Positions 35,974 through 44,511 of a DNA stretch of 59,213 nt are shown piece after piece (within the stretch, counting starts at the first letter, position 1; each line of letters begins with the position of its first letter). This DNA comes from Streptosporangium subroseum. Its GTDB lineage: Bacteria > Actinomycetota > Actinomycetes > Streptosporangiales > Streptosporangiaceae. The stretch lies in NCBI RefSeq assembly GCF_900188345.1, contig NZ_FZOD01000061.1, forward strand, positions 1 through 59,213, given 5' to 3'. The notes below the pieces were generated by a model, which was given only the letters and a program-made list of their open reading frames with translations, did no database searches and was not told the origin of the DNA. Both the position numbers and the translations under genes were made by a program.

Positions 35974-38857
35974 CGCGACGCGCTCCTTCGGGGTCGTAGA
36001 GAACATGATGGGTGACGGTGACGGGGATCATCTCGGCCCCGACGGGTACGTAGAGCCGCTCGCCGAGCCGCTCGCGCCCGCCGCTGACGAGCGCGAGGGC
36101 GAAGGTCCGGCCGAGCGCCGCGCTGCGGTAGCTGGAGGTGACGTGGCCGAGCATCGGCACCGGCGGCTCGGGCAGTACGGAGGCGGCCACCAGGTGGGCT
36201 CCTTCGGGCAGTAACCGGTCCGGGTCGGCCGGCAGCAGACCGACGAGGTGCTTGCGATCGGGCCTGACGTTGTCGGCGCGGGCGTAGGACCGCTTGCCGA
36301 GGAAGTCGGCCTTCTTCTTGGACACCACCCAGTCCATGCCCAGGTCGGAGGGGGTGACCGTGCCGTCGGTGTCCTGGCCGACGATGGGATAACCCTTCTC
36401 GGCCCGCAGCACGTGCATGGTCTCGGTTCCGTACGGCGTGACCGCACCGGTCGCCTGGACGGCCTCCCACAGCGCGAGCCCGTCCCAGGCGCTGACGTTG
36501 ATCTCGTAGGCCAGCTCTCCGGAGAAACTGATCCGGCACACCCGCGCCTCGATGCCCGCCACCCGGGTGTCGCGCCACGTCATGAACGGGAAGCTCGCGT
36601 TGTCGATGGCCAGTCCCGGGGCGAGCCCGGCCAGCACGTCCCGGGAACCCGGTCCCGCGAGTGCCACCGTCGCCCACTGCTCGGTGACCGAGGTGCAGTA
36701 GACCCTCAGGGACGGCCATTCCGTCTGCAGCCACTCCTCCATCCAGTCCAGGACGGCGGCGGCGTTGCCCGTGGTCGTGGTCAGCAGGAACCGGTCCTCC
36801 GCCAGGCGGATCACCGTCCCGTCGTCGAAGACCATCCCGTCGGGCCGGCACATCACGCCGTAGCGGATCGCGCCCACCTTCAGCGTGCTCATCATGTTGG
36901 TGTAGAGCCGGTCCAGCAGCTCGGCGGCGTCCGGTCCCTGAACGTCGATCTTGCCCAGCGTGGAGGCGTCCATCGCCCCCGCGCCCTCGCGTACGGCCGC
37001 GCACTCCCGCAGGACCGCGGCCTCCATGTCCTCGCCCGGCCGGGGGTAGTACCAGGGGCGCTTCCACTGCCCGACGTTCTCGAACGGCGCGCCCCGCTCC
37101 ACGTGCCAATCGTGCAACGAGGTGACCCTGACGGGGTCGTGCAGCACTCCCCTGTCACGCCCGGCGAGGGTGGCGAAGGAGACCGGCACGTACGGCGCCC
37201 GGAAGGTGGTCGTACCGAGTTCCGCGAGATCCACCCCGAGGGCGTGGGCGACGATCCCGCTGGTCAGCACCCCCGAGGTCTTGCCCTGGTCATGGGCGGT
37301 CCCGGCGGTGGTGTAGCGCTTGACGTGCTCGACGGAGCGCAGCCCGGCGCCGGTCGCGCGCATGACGTCGGCGACGGTGACGTCCCGTTGCAGGTCGACG
37401 AAGTGGCTCCGGTAGTCGTCGGCGGGCACGAGCCACACGTGCTCCTCCGGGAGCACGGGGACATTCCCCACTCGGGAATCCGGTTCGAGTTGTGCGTCAC
37501 CGGAAACCGGTCCGGATCGAACCGCTCGGGAAACCGGCCCGGGTTCAGCGCTACCGGAAACCGACCCGGGTTGGGCGGTACGGGGAGCCGGCCTGGGCCG
37601 GACGGCGTGGAATCCGGCCGACTCCACCGCCCGGTCTCCGGCGGCGGCGCCGTCCGCGAGACAGGCGTCCAGGGTGAACACCCCTCGCGCGGATCCCGCC
37701 ACCTCCACCGCCTGACGGACGGCTCCGGGAACGAACGTGCCGAGCTCCTCGTCGTACCGGAGCCGGCCTCCCGCCTGGCTGAACAGGTGGGCCACGGGGT
37801 TCCAGCCGCCCGAGACGAGCAGGAGATCCGCCTCGATCTCACGCTGCTCCGAGCCCTCACGGCCGGAGACGGTCACCGAGGTGACGGAGTCCTTCCCGCC
37901 CACCCCGGTGACGACGTGCCCGGCGAGCAGCTCGGAACCGTCCCATCCCTGCCCGCCGCCCGGCCGTACGTCGACGACGGCGGCGATCTCGACACCGGCG
38001 TCCGCCAGGTCGCGGGCCGCGTCATAGGCGCTGTCGTTGGTCGTGAACACCACCGCGCGGCGGCCGGGCAGGACTCCGTACCTGTTCACGTAGGCGCGTG
38101 CGGCCCCGGCGAGCATGACGCCCGGCCGGTCGTTGTCGGCGAAGGCGATCGACCGTTCGTGCGCGCCGGTCGCCAGCACGACGCGGCGGGCTCGGATGCG
38201 CCAGACCCGCTCGCGGGAGGAGGCCTGCTCCCCGCGGCGCTCCACCGCGACCAGGTAGTTGTCGTCGTAGTAGCCGAACACGCTGGTGCGTCCGAGCACC
38301 CGCACCTCGGGGTGGCTCTCCAGCTCGGCCAGGGCCGCGGCGGCCCAGTCGGCCCCCGGGGCGCCGTCGATCGTCTCGGTGGTGTCCAGGAGGCTGCCGC
38401 CGGCCACCGGCCGGTCGTCGGCGAGGATCACCCGGGCGCCCGAGTCCGCGGCGGACAGCGCCGCGCGGAGCCCGGCCGGTCCCGCCCCGACCACCAGGAT
38501 GTCGCAGTGGGCGTGAACGGCGTCGTAGCGCGCCGGGTCGGGCTCGTCACTCAGCCTCCCCTTTCCCGGCAGGCCCCTGGCCACCAGCCCGTCGTACAGC
38601 TCGACGGTGGTGGCCTGCAGCATCGGCTCGGGAAAGGGGTGTTCGATCTGGACGACCGCGCTGGGCTCCTCCGTCCACGCGGCGAAGACGCCCCGGGGAC
38701 GGCCCAGCCCGACGCTCGTCGCCACCGTGCGCACGCCGTTGGCGAGCAGGGCGGCGGCGAGCGTGTCACCGCGGTATCCCTCCAGGTCCCGGCCGTCGAA
38801 CCGGAACCGCAGCACCTCTCCCCGGCGGGTGTCCCTGCGGAACGGCTGGGAGGTCAT
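35966..38857 (-). CDS. soxA: Sarcosine oxidase alpha subunit with in-frame repeat insertion
   Basis: 963 aa; start ATG overlaps the soxD stop in ATGA. The N-terminal ferredoxin-like domain (residues ~1-100) is followed by a dinucleotide-binding domain (ILVVGAGPAGLRAALSAADS, ~115), then the GcvT-like tetrahydrofolate domain (~560-950, with GKIDVQGPDAAELLDRLYTN and the end LVSGGRERLGERLYVP). SoxA binds NAD+ and THF and channels electrons and the formaldehyde unit from SoxB (established for TSOX). Between residues ~418 and 462 lies a Pro/Ser/Gly-rich stretch of five 9-residue units not expected in SoxA. It is the third gene of soxBDAG. Confidence 0.93.
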   Translation of the reverse strand: MTSQPFRRDTRRGEVLRFRFDGRDLEGYRGDTLAAALLANGVRTVATSVGLGRPRGVFAAWTEEPSAVVQIEHPFPEPMLQATTVELYDGLVARGLPGKGRLSDEPDPARYDAVHAHCDILVVGAGPAGLRAALSAADSGARVILADDRPVAGGSLLDTTETIDGAPGADWAAAALAELESHPEVRVLGRTSVFGYYDDNYLVAVERRGEQASSRERVWRIRARRVVLATGAHERSIAFADNDRPGVMLAGAARAYVNRYGVLPGRRAVVFTTNDSAYDAARDLADAGVEIAAVVDVRPGGGQGWDGSELLAGHVVTGVGGKDSVTSVTVSGREGSEQREIEADLLLVSGGWNPVAHLFSQAGGRLRYDEELGTFVPGAVRQAVEVAGSARGVFTLDACLADGAAAGDRAVESAGFHAVRPRPAPRTAQPGSVSGSAEPGPVSRAVRSGPVSGDAQLEPDSRVGNVPVLPEEHVWLVPADDYRSHFVDLQRDVTVADVMRATGAGLRSVEHVKRYTTAGTAHDQGKTSGVLTSGIVAHALGVDLAELGTTTFRAPYVPVSFATLAGRDRGVLHDPVRVTSLHDWHVERGAPFENVGQWKRPWYYPRPGEDMEAAVLRECAAVREGAGAMDASTLGKIDVQGPDAAELLDRLYTNMMSTLKVGAIRYGVMCRPDGMVFDDGTVIRLAEDRFLLTTTTGNAAAVLDWMEEWLQTEWPSLRVYCTSVTEQWATVALAGPGSRDVLAGLAPGLAIDNASFPFMTWRDTRVAGIEARVCRISFSGELAYEINVSAWDGLALWEAVQATGAVTPYGTETMHVLRAEKGYPIVGQDTDGTVTPSDLGMDWVVSKKKADFLGKRSYARADNVRPDRKHLVGLLPADPDRLLPEGAHLVAASVLPEPPVPMLGHVTSSYRSAALGRTFALALVSGGRERLGERLYVPVGAEMIPVTVTHHVLYDPEGARRDG
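37471..37605. repeat. Five 27-bp tandem units inside soxA
   Basis: Units at 37471, 37498, 37525, 37552 and 37579, each 27 bp, share a GGRAAYCCGGYYCGRRT-like core and encode nine residues each in frame (variants of AEPGPVSRA). They lie in the linker between the FAD/NAD and GcvT parts of SoxA, so the reading frame is kept. Confidence 0.8.
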
Positions 38858-39132
38858 GCGTTCACCGGTCCTGTCTCGCCCACGCGATAGACGGCGTGGA
38901 TCTCGTTGGTGGCCGTGTCCCTGACCACGTTGAACCAGCGGCGACAACCGGCCACGTGGCTCCACCGCTCGGCGAACGGCCCCTTGGGGTTGTCACGGAA
39001 GAACAGGTAGCGGGCCCACTCGGTGTCGGAGAGCGCGGCGGGGTTGTCGGGGTAGACGACGTGCGCCTGCCCGCCGTAGTGGAACTCGGCCTCGTCGCGA
39101 GGCCCGCACCACGGGCAGGGGATCAACAGCAT
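38854..39132 (-). CDS. soxD: Sarcosine oxidase delta subunit
   Basis: 92 aa. ATG preceded by GAAGGAG. The zinc ligands expected in SoxD are visible: C6 and C9 in IPCPWCG, H59 and C63 in SHVAGCRRWFN. The sequence YLFFRDNPKGPFAERW is typical. The stop overlaps the soxA start (ATGA), so translation is coupled. The zinc-bearing delta subunit is structural in the alpha-beta-gamma-delta complex. Confidence 0.95.
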   Translation of the reverse strand: MLLIPCPWCGPRDEAEFHYGGQAHVVYPDNPAALSDTEWARYLFFRDNPKGPFAERWSHVAGCRRWFNVVRDTATNEIHAVYRVGETGPVNA

Positions 39133-39221
39133 CTGGCGGGCTCTCCTTCGAAGGAGTCGTTCGGCGGGTCGGTCTGCGGACTGCTCGGTGGTCGGTCTGT
39201 TCGTTGTTCCGCCGACCGCTT

Positions 39222-39309
39222 GGTGCTCGGCCGGTGGCTGCTCGGCGCATGGTCGATGAGTCGTTCCGTCGGCCGGTGCTTGGCCGGTGGCTGCGCTCGG
39301 CGCATGGTC
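39222..39309. repeat. Two ~34-bp direct repeats between soxB and soxD
   Basis: Copies at 39222-39254 and 39275-39309 read GGTGCYTGGCCGGTGGCTG (first copy with C for T) followed by CTCGGCGCATGGTC. The second copy runs into the soxB stop codon. The soxB-soxD gap is 175 nt, unusually long for this operon, and the duplication accounts for part of it. Confidence 0.7.
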
Positions 39310-40528
39310 AGTGGGCTACGGCGGCGGCGCCGTGCTCGTCCACGAGCGCGCCCGTGGTGAACCGTTCGAGGGAGAAGGCGGCGTTGAGCGGGTGCGGCTC
39401 GCCGTGGGCGATCGTGTGCGCGTAGCACCACCCGACCCCCGGCGTGGCCTTGAAACCGCCGGTGCCCCAGCCGCAGTTGACGTACAGGTCATCCACGGGG
39501 GTGAGCCCGACGACCGGCGAGGCGTCGGGGCTGACGTCCACCACCCCGCCCCAGGTCCGCAGCACGTGCGCCCGCGCGAAGATGGGGAACAACTCCAGCG
39601 CCGCCGCCATCTGCTGCTCGATGATGTGGAACGCGCCGCGCTGCCGGTAGGAGTTGTAGGCGTCGATGCCCGCCCCCATGACCAGCTCGCCCTTGTGCGC
39701 CTGGCTGACGTAGACGTGCACGGCGTTGGACATGACCACCGTCGGGTGCACGGGCTCCAGCAGCTCCGACACCAGGGCCTGCAGGGGATGGCTCTGCACG
39801 GGAAGCTCCACCCCCGCCATCCGGCCCACGACCGAGGAGTGCCCGGCCGCGCACAGGGCGACCTTGCCCGCCGCGATGCGGCCCCTGGTGGTCTGTACGG
39901 CCCGCACCCGCCCGTCGACCACGTCGATCCCGGTGACCTCGCAGTGCTCGATCAGGTCGACGCCCATCGCCGCGGCGGCGCGGGCGAACCCCCAGGCGAC
40001 GTAGTCGTGCTTGGCGATCCCGGCGCGCGGCTGGTAGGTGGCGCCCAGCACCGGGTAACGCACGTCGGGCGAGACGTTGACGATCGGGCAGACCTCCTTG
40101 ACCTCCTCGGGGCCGAGCCACTCGGCGTCGACGCCGTTGAGCCGGTTGGCGTTGACGCGGCGCACGCTCTCCCGGACGTCCTGCATGCTGTGCGCGAGGT
40201 TGAGCACGCCGCGCTGGCTGAACAGGATCGGGTAGCCGAGGTCCTCTTCAAGCCCCTCCCACAGCTTGAGCGAGTGCTCGTAGATGCCCGCGCTCTCGTC
40301 CCAGAGGTAGTTGGACCGGATGATGGTGGTGTTGCGGGCCATGTTGCCGCCCGCCAGCCAGCCCTTCTCCAGCACGGCGATGTTGGTGATCCCGTGGTTC
40401 TTGGCCAGGTAGTAGGCGGTGGCCAGGCCGTGGCCGCCTCCGCCGACGATCACCACGTCGTAGGAGCGTTTCGGCTCGGGACTGCTCCACAGCCAGTCGG
40501 GGTGCTCGGGCAGCTCGTCGGTGCTCAT
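39308..40528 (-). CDS. soxB: Sarcosine oxidase beta subunit
   Basis: 406 aa from the ATG at 40528, six nt after GGAAGG (the ATG at 40534 directly abuts this site). FAD-binding VVIVGGGGHGLATAYYLA (residues ~23-40), AVLEKGWLAGGNMARNTTII near the flavin, and VNCGWGTGGFKATPG near the C-terminus are as in SoxB, the subunit holding covalent FMN and non-covalent FAD and oxidising sarcosine. First gene of soxB-D-A-G, 111 nt downstream of the dimethylglycine-oxidase-like gene, so probably one transcript from the promoter at ~43.1 kb. Confidence 0.94.
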   Translation of the reverse strand: MSTDELPEHPDWLWSSPEPKRSYDVVIVGGGGHGLATAYYLAKNHGITNIAVLEKGWLAGGNMARNTTIIRSNYLWDESAGIYEHSLKLWEGLEEDLGYPILFSQRGVLNLAHSMQDVRESVRRVNANRLNGVDAEWLGPEEVKEVCPIVNVSPDVRYPVLGATYQPRAGIAKHDYVAWGFARAAAAMGVDLIEHCEVTGIDVVDGRVRAVQTTRGRIAAGKVALCAAGHSSVVGRMAGVELPVQSHPLQALVSELLEPVHPTVVMSNAVHVYVSQAHKGELVMGAGIDAYNSYRQRGAFHIIEQQMAAALELFPIFARAHVLRTWGGVVDVSPDASPVVGLTPVDDLYVNCGWGTGGFKATPGVGWCYAHTIAHGEPHPLNAAFSLERFTTGALVDEHGAAAVAH

Positions 40529-40639
40529 CGTCATCCTTCCGCGATCCCGGCAACGCCGGTGAACGAGATCGCGCGTGTCGCGGCGGACTTCGCGCTGTCG
40601 AGAGTCCGTACGGTCATGAGTCTTCTCCTCCGCCGTGCC

Positions 40640-43066
40640 CTAGCCACGCAGGCGCTCCATCGCCGGGTCGTAGAGCGGTTCCTCGACGACGACGGCGGCG
40701 AGGCGCCGGTCGAAGTAGCCGATGTGGAGCGTCCGCCCGGGGACGGACAGCTCGGCGGGCAGCCAGGCGTAGGCGATGCCCCGGCCGATCGTGTAGCCGT
40801 AGGCGGCGCTGGTGACGTATCCGACGCAGTCCTCGCCGTCGTACACCGGCTCGGAGCCCATGACGACGGCGGCGGGGCCGTCGATCGTCAGGCAGGTCAG
40901 GCGGCGGCGCGGTACGGTGCCGCGTTCCTGTAAGGCCGCGCGGCCGATGAAGTCGCCCTTGTCGACCTTCCGTACGGCGAAGCCGAGCCCCGCCTCGTAG
41001 GGGTCGTGCTCGTAGGTCATGTCGGTGCCGAAGGAGCGGTAGCCCTTCTCCAGCCGCAGGCTGTTGAAGGCGCCGCGACCGCCCGCGATGATCCCGTGGC
41101 GCTGCCCCTGCTCCCAGAGGGTGTCCCACAGTTTCGCGCCCATGTCGGCGGTCGTGTAGAGCTCCCAGCCGAGCTCCCCGATGTAGGACAGCCGCAGTGC
41201 GGTGACGGGCACCGTACCGACGTGGGCCCGCTTGCCGCGGAAGTAGCGGAAGCCGCCGGTGGCGAAGTCCGGGCCGGCCAGCGGCGCGACGAGGTCGCGG
41301 GCGCGGGGGCCCCAGACCCCGACGCAGCAGGTGCCCGCCGTGATGTCGCGGATCACGACCGATCCGTCGGCCGGGAGGTGGCGGTGGAACCAGTCGAGGT
41401 CGAGGTTGCCGTTGGCGCCGACCTGGAACAGGTCGCGGCCGAGCCGGGCGACGGTGATGTCGCTGCGGATGCCGCCGTCGTGGTCGAGCAGCAGGCAGTA
41501 GGTGACCGAGCCGACGGACTTGTCGACGTCGCCCGTCGAGAGCCGCTGGAGGAAGGCGACGGCCCCGCGACCGCCGACCTCGATCCGTTTCAGCGCCGTC
41601 ATGTCGTACAGCGCGACCGACTCCCGCGACGCCTGCGCCTCGGCGGCGACGATCGGCGACCAGTGACGGGCGGCCCAGTCGCCGGGCTCGGGAACGTCCC
41701 GGCCCTCCAGCAGCGACGCGTTGGCGCCGTACCACTGCGGGCGCTCCCAGCCGCCGGCCTCCAGGAAGTACGCGTCGAGCTCGCGCTGGCGCGTGTAGAA
41801 GGGGCTCGTGCGCAGCGGGCGCAGGTTCTCCGGCGGCTGCAGCGGGTGGATGATGTCGTAGACCTCGACGAAGTTCTGGCAGTCGCGGGTGAGGACGTAC
41901 TCCGGGGAGAGCTGGTGGGGCTCGAAGCGGTTGACGTCGCACTCGTGCAGGTCGAACGACGAGCAGCGGCCGTCCGCCAGCCACTCGGCCATGGCGCGGC
42001 CCACCCCCGCCGAGTGCGTCACCCATACGGCCTCGGCCACCCAGAAGCCCTTGACCTCGGGCGACTCGCCGAGCAGCGGCATGTTGTCGGTGGTGAAGGA
42101 GAACAGGCCGTTGATGCCCTCCTCCAGCTTGGCCTCCTGCGTGGCGGGCAGCAGCGCCCTGGTCTCGGTCCACGCCGGGGCGAAGTCGTCCTCGGTGAAC
42201 GACATCACCGACGGCATCACCTCCGCCGCGTCGACCGAGAGGATCTCCTCCGGCCTCACCGGCATCGGGCGGTGGCCGTAGTAGCCGATGCCCAACCGGT
42301 CGAACCGCTCCCGGTAGTACAGGTCGGCGTCCTGGTGGCGCAGGATGGGCCGGAGCGCCTCCTCGGTCTGCCCGCTCAGCGCGGGGACGGGACCGGTCCA
42401 GGCGAGCTGGTGCGCCAGGGGGGTCAGCGGGAGGGACATGCCCACCATGCCCGCGACCTTCGGGCCCCAGATGCCCGCGCAGCACACCACGATGTCCGCC
42501 GGGATCTCCCCCCGGTCGGTGACGACGGCGGCGACCCGGTCGTCCTCGACGCGGATGTCCAGCACCTCGTGCCGCTCCAGCAGGCGCGTGCCCCGCTCCT
42601 GGGCGCGCCGGAGCTGGACCTCGACGGCGCGCACGGCTCTGGCCAGGCCGTCGGTGGGAACGTACAGCCCGCCCAGGACCCGCTCGGGGTCGAGCAGGGA
42701 GTGCCGCTCCAGGCATTCCTCGGCTGTGAGCAGGTGCGCCTCGACGCCCCAGGCGGTGGCCCAGCCGTGACGGCGGCGCAGCTCGACGAGCCTTTCGGGG
42801 GTGGTTGCCACCTCCAGGCCGCCCACCTGGAGGAAGCAGTCGAGTGCCACGAGCTTCTCGACGGTGTAGCGGGCCATCTCCGTCATCGTCTTGGAGGGGT
42901 TCGTCTGGAACACCAGTCCGGGGGCGTGGGACGACGACCCGCCCGTGGACGGCACAGCGCCCTGGTCGACGACGGTGATGTCGTTCCAGCCCTTCGCCGA
43001 GAGCTCGTCCGCCAGGGCTGCCCCGACGACTCCGGCTCCGATGATGACGACGCGCTGGCCTGTCAT
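40640..43066 (-). CDS. Dimethylglycine oxidase-like FAD/THF enzyme (FAD oxidoreductase-GcvT fusion)
   Basis: 808 aa; ATG at 43066 with GGAGGTG upstream. An N-terminal FAD domain (VVIIGAGVVGAALADELS, PSTGGSSSHAPGLVFQ) of the D-amino-acid oxidase family is fused to a C-terminal aminomethyltransferase domain (EVGGRGAVAFLQRLSTG, GAFNSLRLEKGYRSFGTDMT). The plan and length fit dimethylglycine oxidase or sarcosine dehydrogenase. Between a betaine demethylase and sarcosine oxidase, oxidation of dimethylglycine to sarcosine is the best reading (inference). Transcription is probably set by the palindrome at 43101-43113. Confidence 0.87.
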   Translation of the reverse strand: MTGQRVVIIGAGVVGAALADELSAKGWNDITVVDQGAVPSTGGSSSHAPGLVFQTNPSKTMTEMARYTVEKLVALDCFLQVGGLEVATTPERLVELRRRHGWATAWGVEAHLLTAEECLERHSLLDPERVLGGLYVPTDGLARAVRAVEVQLRRAQERGTRLLERHEVLDIRVEDDRVAAVVTDRGEIPADIVVCCAGIWGPKVAGMVGMSLPLTPLAHQLAWTGPVPALSGQTEEALRPILRHQDADLYYRERFDRLGIGYYGHRPMPVRPEEILSVDAAEVMPSVMSFTEDDFAPAWTETRALLPATQEAKLEEGINGLFSFTTDNMPLLGESPEVKGFWVAEAVWVTHSAGVGRAMAEWLADGRCSSFDLHECDVNRFEPHQLSPEYVLTRDCQNFVEVYDIIHPLQPPENLRPLRTSPFYTRQRELDAYFLEAGGWERPQWYGANASLLEGRDVPEPGDWAARHWSPIVAAEAQASRESVALYDMTALKRIEVGGRGAVAFLQRLSTGDVDKSVGSVTYCLLLDHDGGIRSDITVARLGRDLFQVGANGNLDLDWFHRHLPADGSVVIRDITAGTCCVGVWGPRARDLVAPLAGPDFATGGFRYFRGKRAHVGTVPVTALRLSYIGELGWELYTTADMGAKLWDTLWEQGQRHGIIAGGRGAFNSLRLEKGYRSFGTDMTYEHDPYEAGLGFAVRKVDKGDFIGRAALQERGTVPRRRLTCLTIDGPAAVVMGSEPVYDGEDCVGYVTSAAYGYTIGRGIAYAWLPAELSVPGRTLHIGYFDRRLAAVVVEEPLYDPAMERLRG

Positions 43067-43100
43067 ACACACCTCCGTCGTTGCGCAGTCCGAAACAAAG

Positions 43101-43113
43101 TGCGCTTATCGCA
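43101..43113. promoter_or_regulatory. Candidate betaine-regulon operator (site A)
   Basis: TGCG-cttat-CGCA followed by AC, 35-47 nt upstream of the start of the dimethylglycine-oxidase-like gene. The same WGCG-N5-CGCA plan recurs upstream of betB, iclR (50.0 kb), betA and the ferredoxin gene. A further GTTGCG half lies at 43080-43085. Confidence 0.65.
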
Positions 43114-43284
43114 ACAGAGTGTCTTCCTCCGGGTGGCGCTGTCAAGAATGAACCGGGGCAGATCAGCCAGTCGTACGGAACGATCTCCCGCCCTCGGGAA
43201 GGATCACCGGGCGCACGCGAACCGTCGTCCGCGCCGATGCCTCGGTGACCGTACGGAACGCGCCCGGCCGCGCCGGAAACGACA

Positions 43285-43323
43285 TCGGGCACGGCACGGA
43301 CGTCCTGTCCGTGCCGTGCCCGA
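43285..43323 (-). terminator. Very strong hairpin terminator of the ABC transporter unit
   Basis: A perfect 17-bp stem (43285-43301 with 43307-43323, loop GTCCT) 46 nt beyond the stop of the substrate-binding protein gene. It separates the transporter from the dimethylglycine/sarcosine operon. Confidence 0.82.
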
Positions 43324-43368
43324 TGCGAGGACTCGCCAACCCGCGCGCGAGAGCGCCGGCCCGGAGGC

Positions 43369-44358
43369 TCAGGACGCGGGGAGCCAGGCCTTCACCTTGT
43401 CCGGGTTGTCGTTGACCCACTTCTCCGACGCTTCCTCGGCCGTCATCTTGTCCTCGGAGATGTACTTCGCCACCAGGTTCTGGTCGTCGTTGGTCCACGA
43501 GAAGTTCTTGATCAGGTCGTACGCCGGGCTGCCCGAGTCCGCGAACTTCTTGCTCACGATCTTGTCGAGGTCGTAGAGCGGGTAGTCGCAGGCCACCTTC
43601 TCCGCGTCGGCGTCGCACCCCTCGGTGTACTCGGGAAGGTTGACCTTGACCAGCTTCACCTCGGACAGGAACCACTGCGGCTCGTAGAAGTAACCGAGCA
43701 TCGGGGTCTTCTGCTTCTCGGCCTGCCTGAACCCGGTGATGAGCGCCGCCTCGCTGCCCGCGTAGACGACCTTGTAGTTCAGGTCCAGGTTCTTCACCAG
43801 GGCCGCGTCGTTAGTGACGAACGACGGGTCGCCGTCGAGAAGCTGTCCCTTGCCCCCCGACTCCGAGGTCTTGAACAGGTCGGCGTACTTGTTGAGGTTC
43901 TTGTAGTCGGTGATGTCGGGGTACTTCTCGGCCATCCACGGCGGCACGTACCAGCCGATGACGCCTTTGTTCCCCGTCGAGCCCGCGGTGACGGCGACCT
44001 TCTGCTCCTCGATGTACTTCTTCTTCAGGTCCTCGTGCGACCAGTTCTCCACGATCGCGTCCACCTGCCCCGTGGCGAACCCCTGCCAGGCCACCTCCTC
44101 CTTGAGGTCCTTCTTGGTGACCGTGCAGCCGAGCTTCTTCTCGGCCACGTAAGCGATCACCCCGGCGGTGGCCTCGTAGCCGACCCACGGGTTGATGGCG
44201 AGGTTCACCGCGCCGCACGCCTTCTTCCCCGCGTCACCGGTCTGCTGCGCCGCGGACGGGCTCTCACCCACCTTCGCCCCGCCGCAGGCGGAGACGAAGA
44301 GACCGGTGGCGACCATGAGCGCTATCGCCCTCGGCGGCCCGGTTCTTATGACTGTCAC
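43369..44358 (-). CDS. Glycine betaine/choline ABC transporter, substrate-binding lipoprotein (OpuAC type)
   Basis: 329 aa from the GTG at 44358, preceded by AGGAGGACCTCA. A lipoprotein signal with lipobox VSAC puts the acylated Cys at residue 25. The mature part is an OpuAC/ProX-type fold: NLAINPWVGYEATAGVIAYV, AWQGFATGQVDAIVENWSH, IGWYVPPWMAEKYPDI, MLGYFYEPQWFLSEV. The Trp residues in these segments suit an aromatic cage for a quaternary ammonium. It is the last gene of an ATPase-permease-binding protein unit in a betaine catabolic island, so the ligand is probably glycine betaine or choline. Confidence 0.92.
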   Translation of the reverse strand: MTVIRTGPPRAIALMVATGLFVSACGGAKVGESPSAAQQTGDAGKKACGAVNLAINPWVGYEATAGVIAYVAEKKLGCTVTKKDLKEEVAWQGFATGQVDAIVENWSHEDLKKKYIEEQKVAVTAGSTGNKGVIGWYVPPWMAEKYPDITDYKNLNKYADLFKTSESGGKGQLLDGDPSFVTNDAALVKNLDLNYKVVYAGSEAALITGFRQAEKQKTPMLGYFYEPQWFLSEVKLVKVNLPEYTEGCDADAEKVACDYPLYDLDKIVSKKFADSGSPAYDLIKNFSWTNDDQNLVAKYISEDKMTAEEASEKWVNDNPDKVKAWLPAS

Positions 44359-44511
44359 TGAGGTCCTCCTGTTGTCCGGGGCCGCCTTCGGCGGTCGTCG
44401 CCCATCGCCGGTAACGGTGAGGGGCCCTTGTCTTCTCGTGGGTGCGTTCCGCGGTTCGACGGGCTCCGGTTCAGGGGGTTTCCTCTCGGAGGCTCCGCCG
44501 TTCAACGTCGT

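Noticed and set aside
36248..38890. An 880-codon rightward frame opposite soxA
   Set aside because: Shadow of soxA; no recognisable domain and no ribosome binding site context.
40614..43292. An 892-codon leftward frame over the dimethylglycine oxidase gene
   Set aside because: A same-strand alternate frame with Arg/Gly/Pro-rich sequence; the other frame has clear FAD and GcvT motifs.
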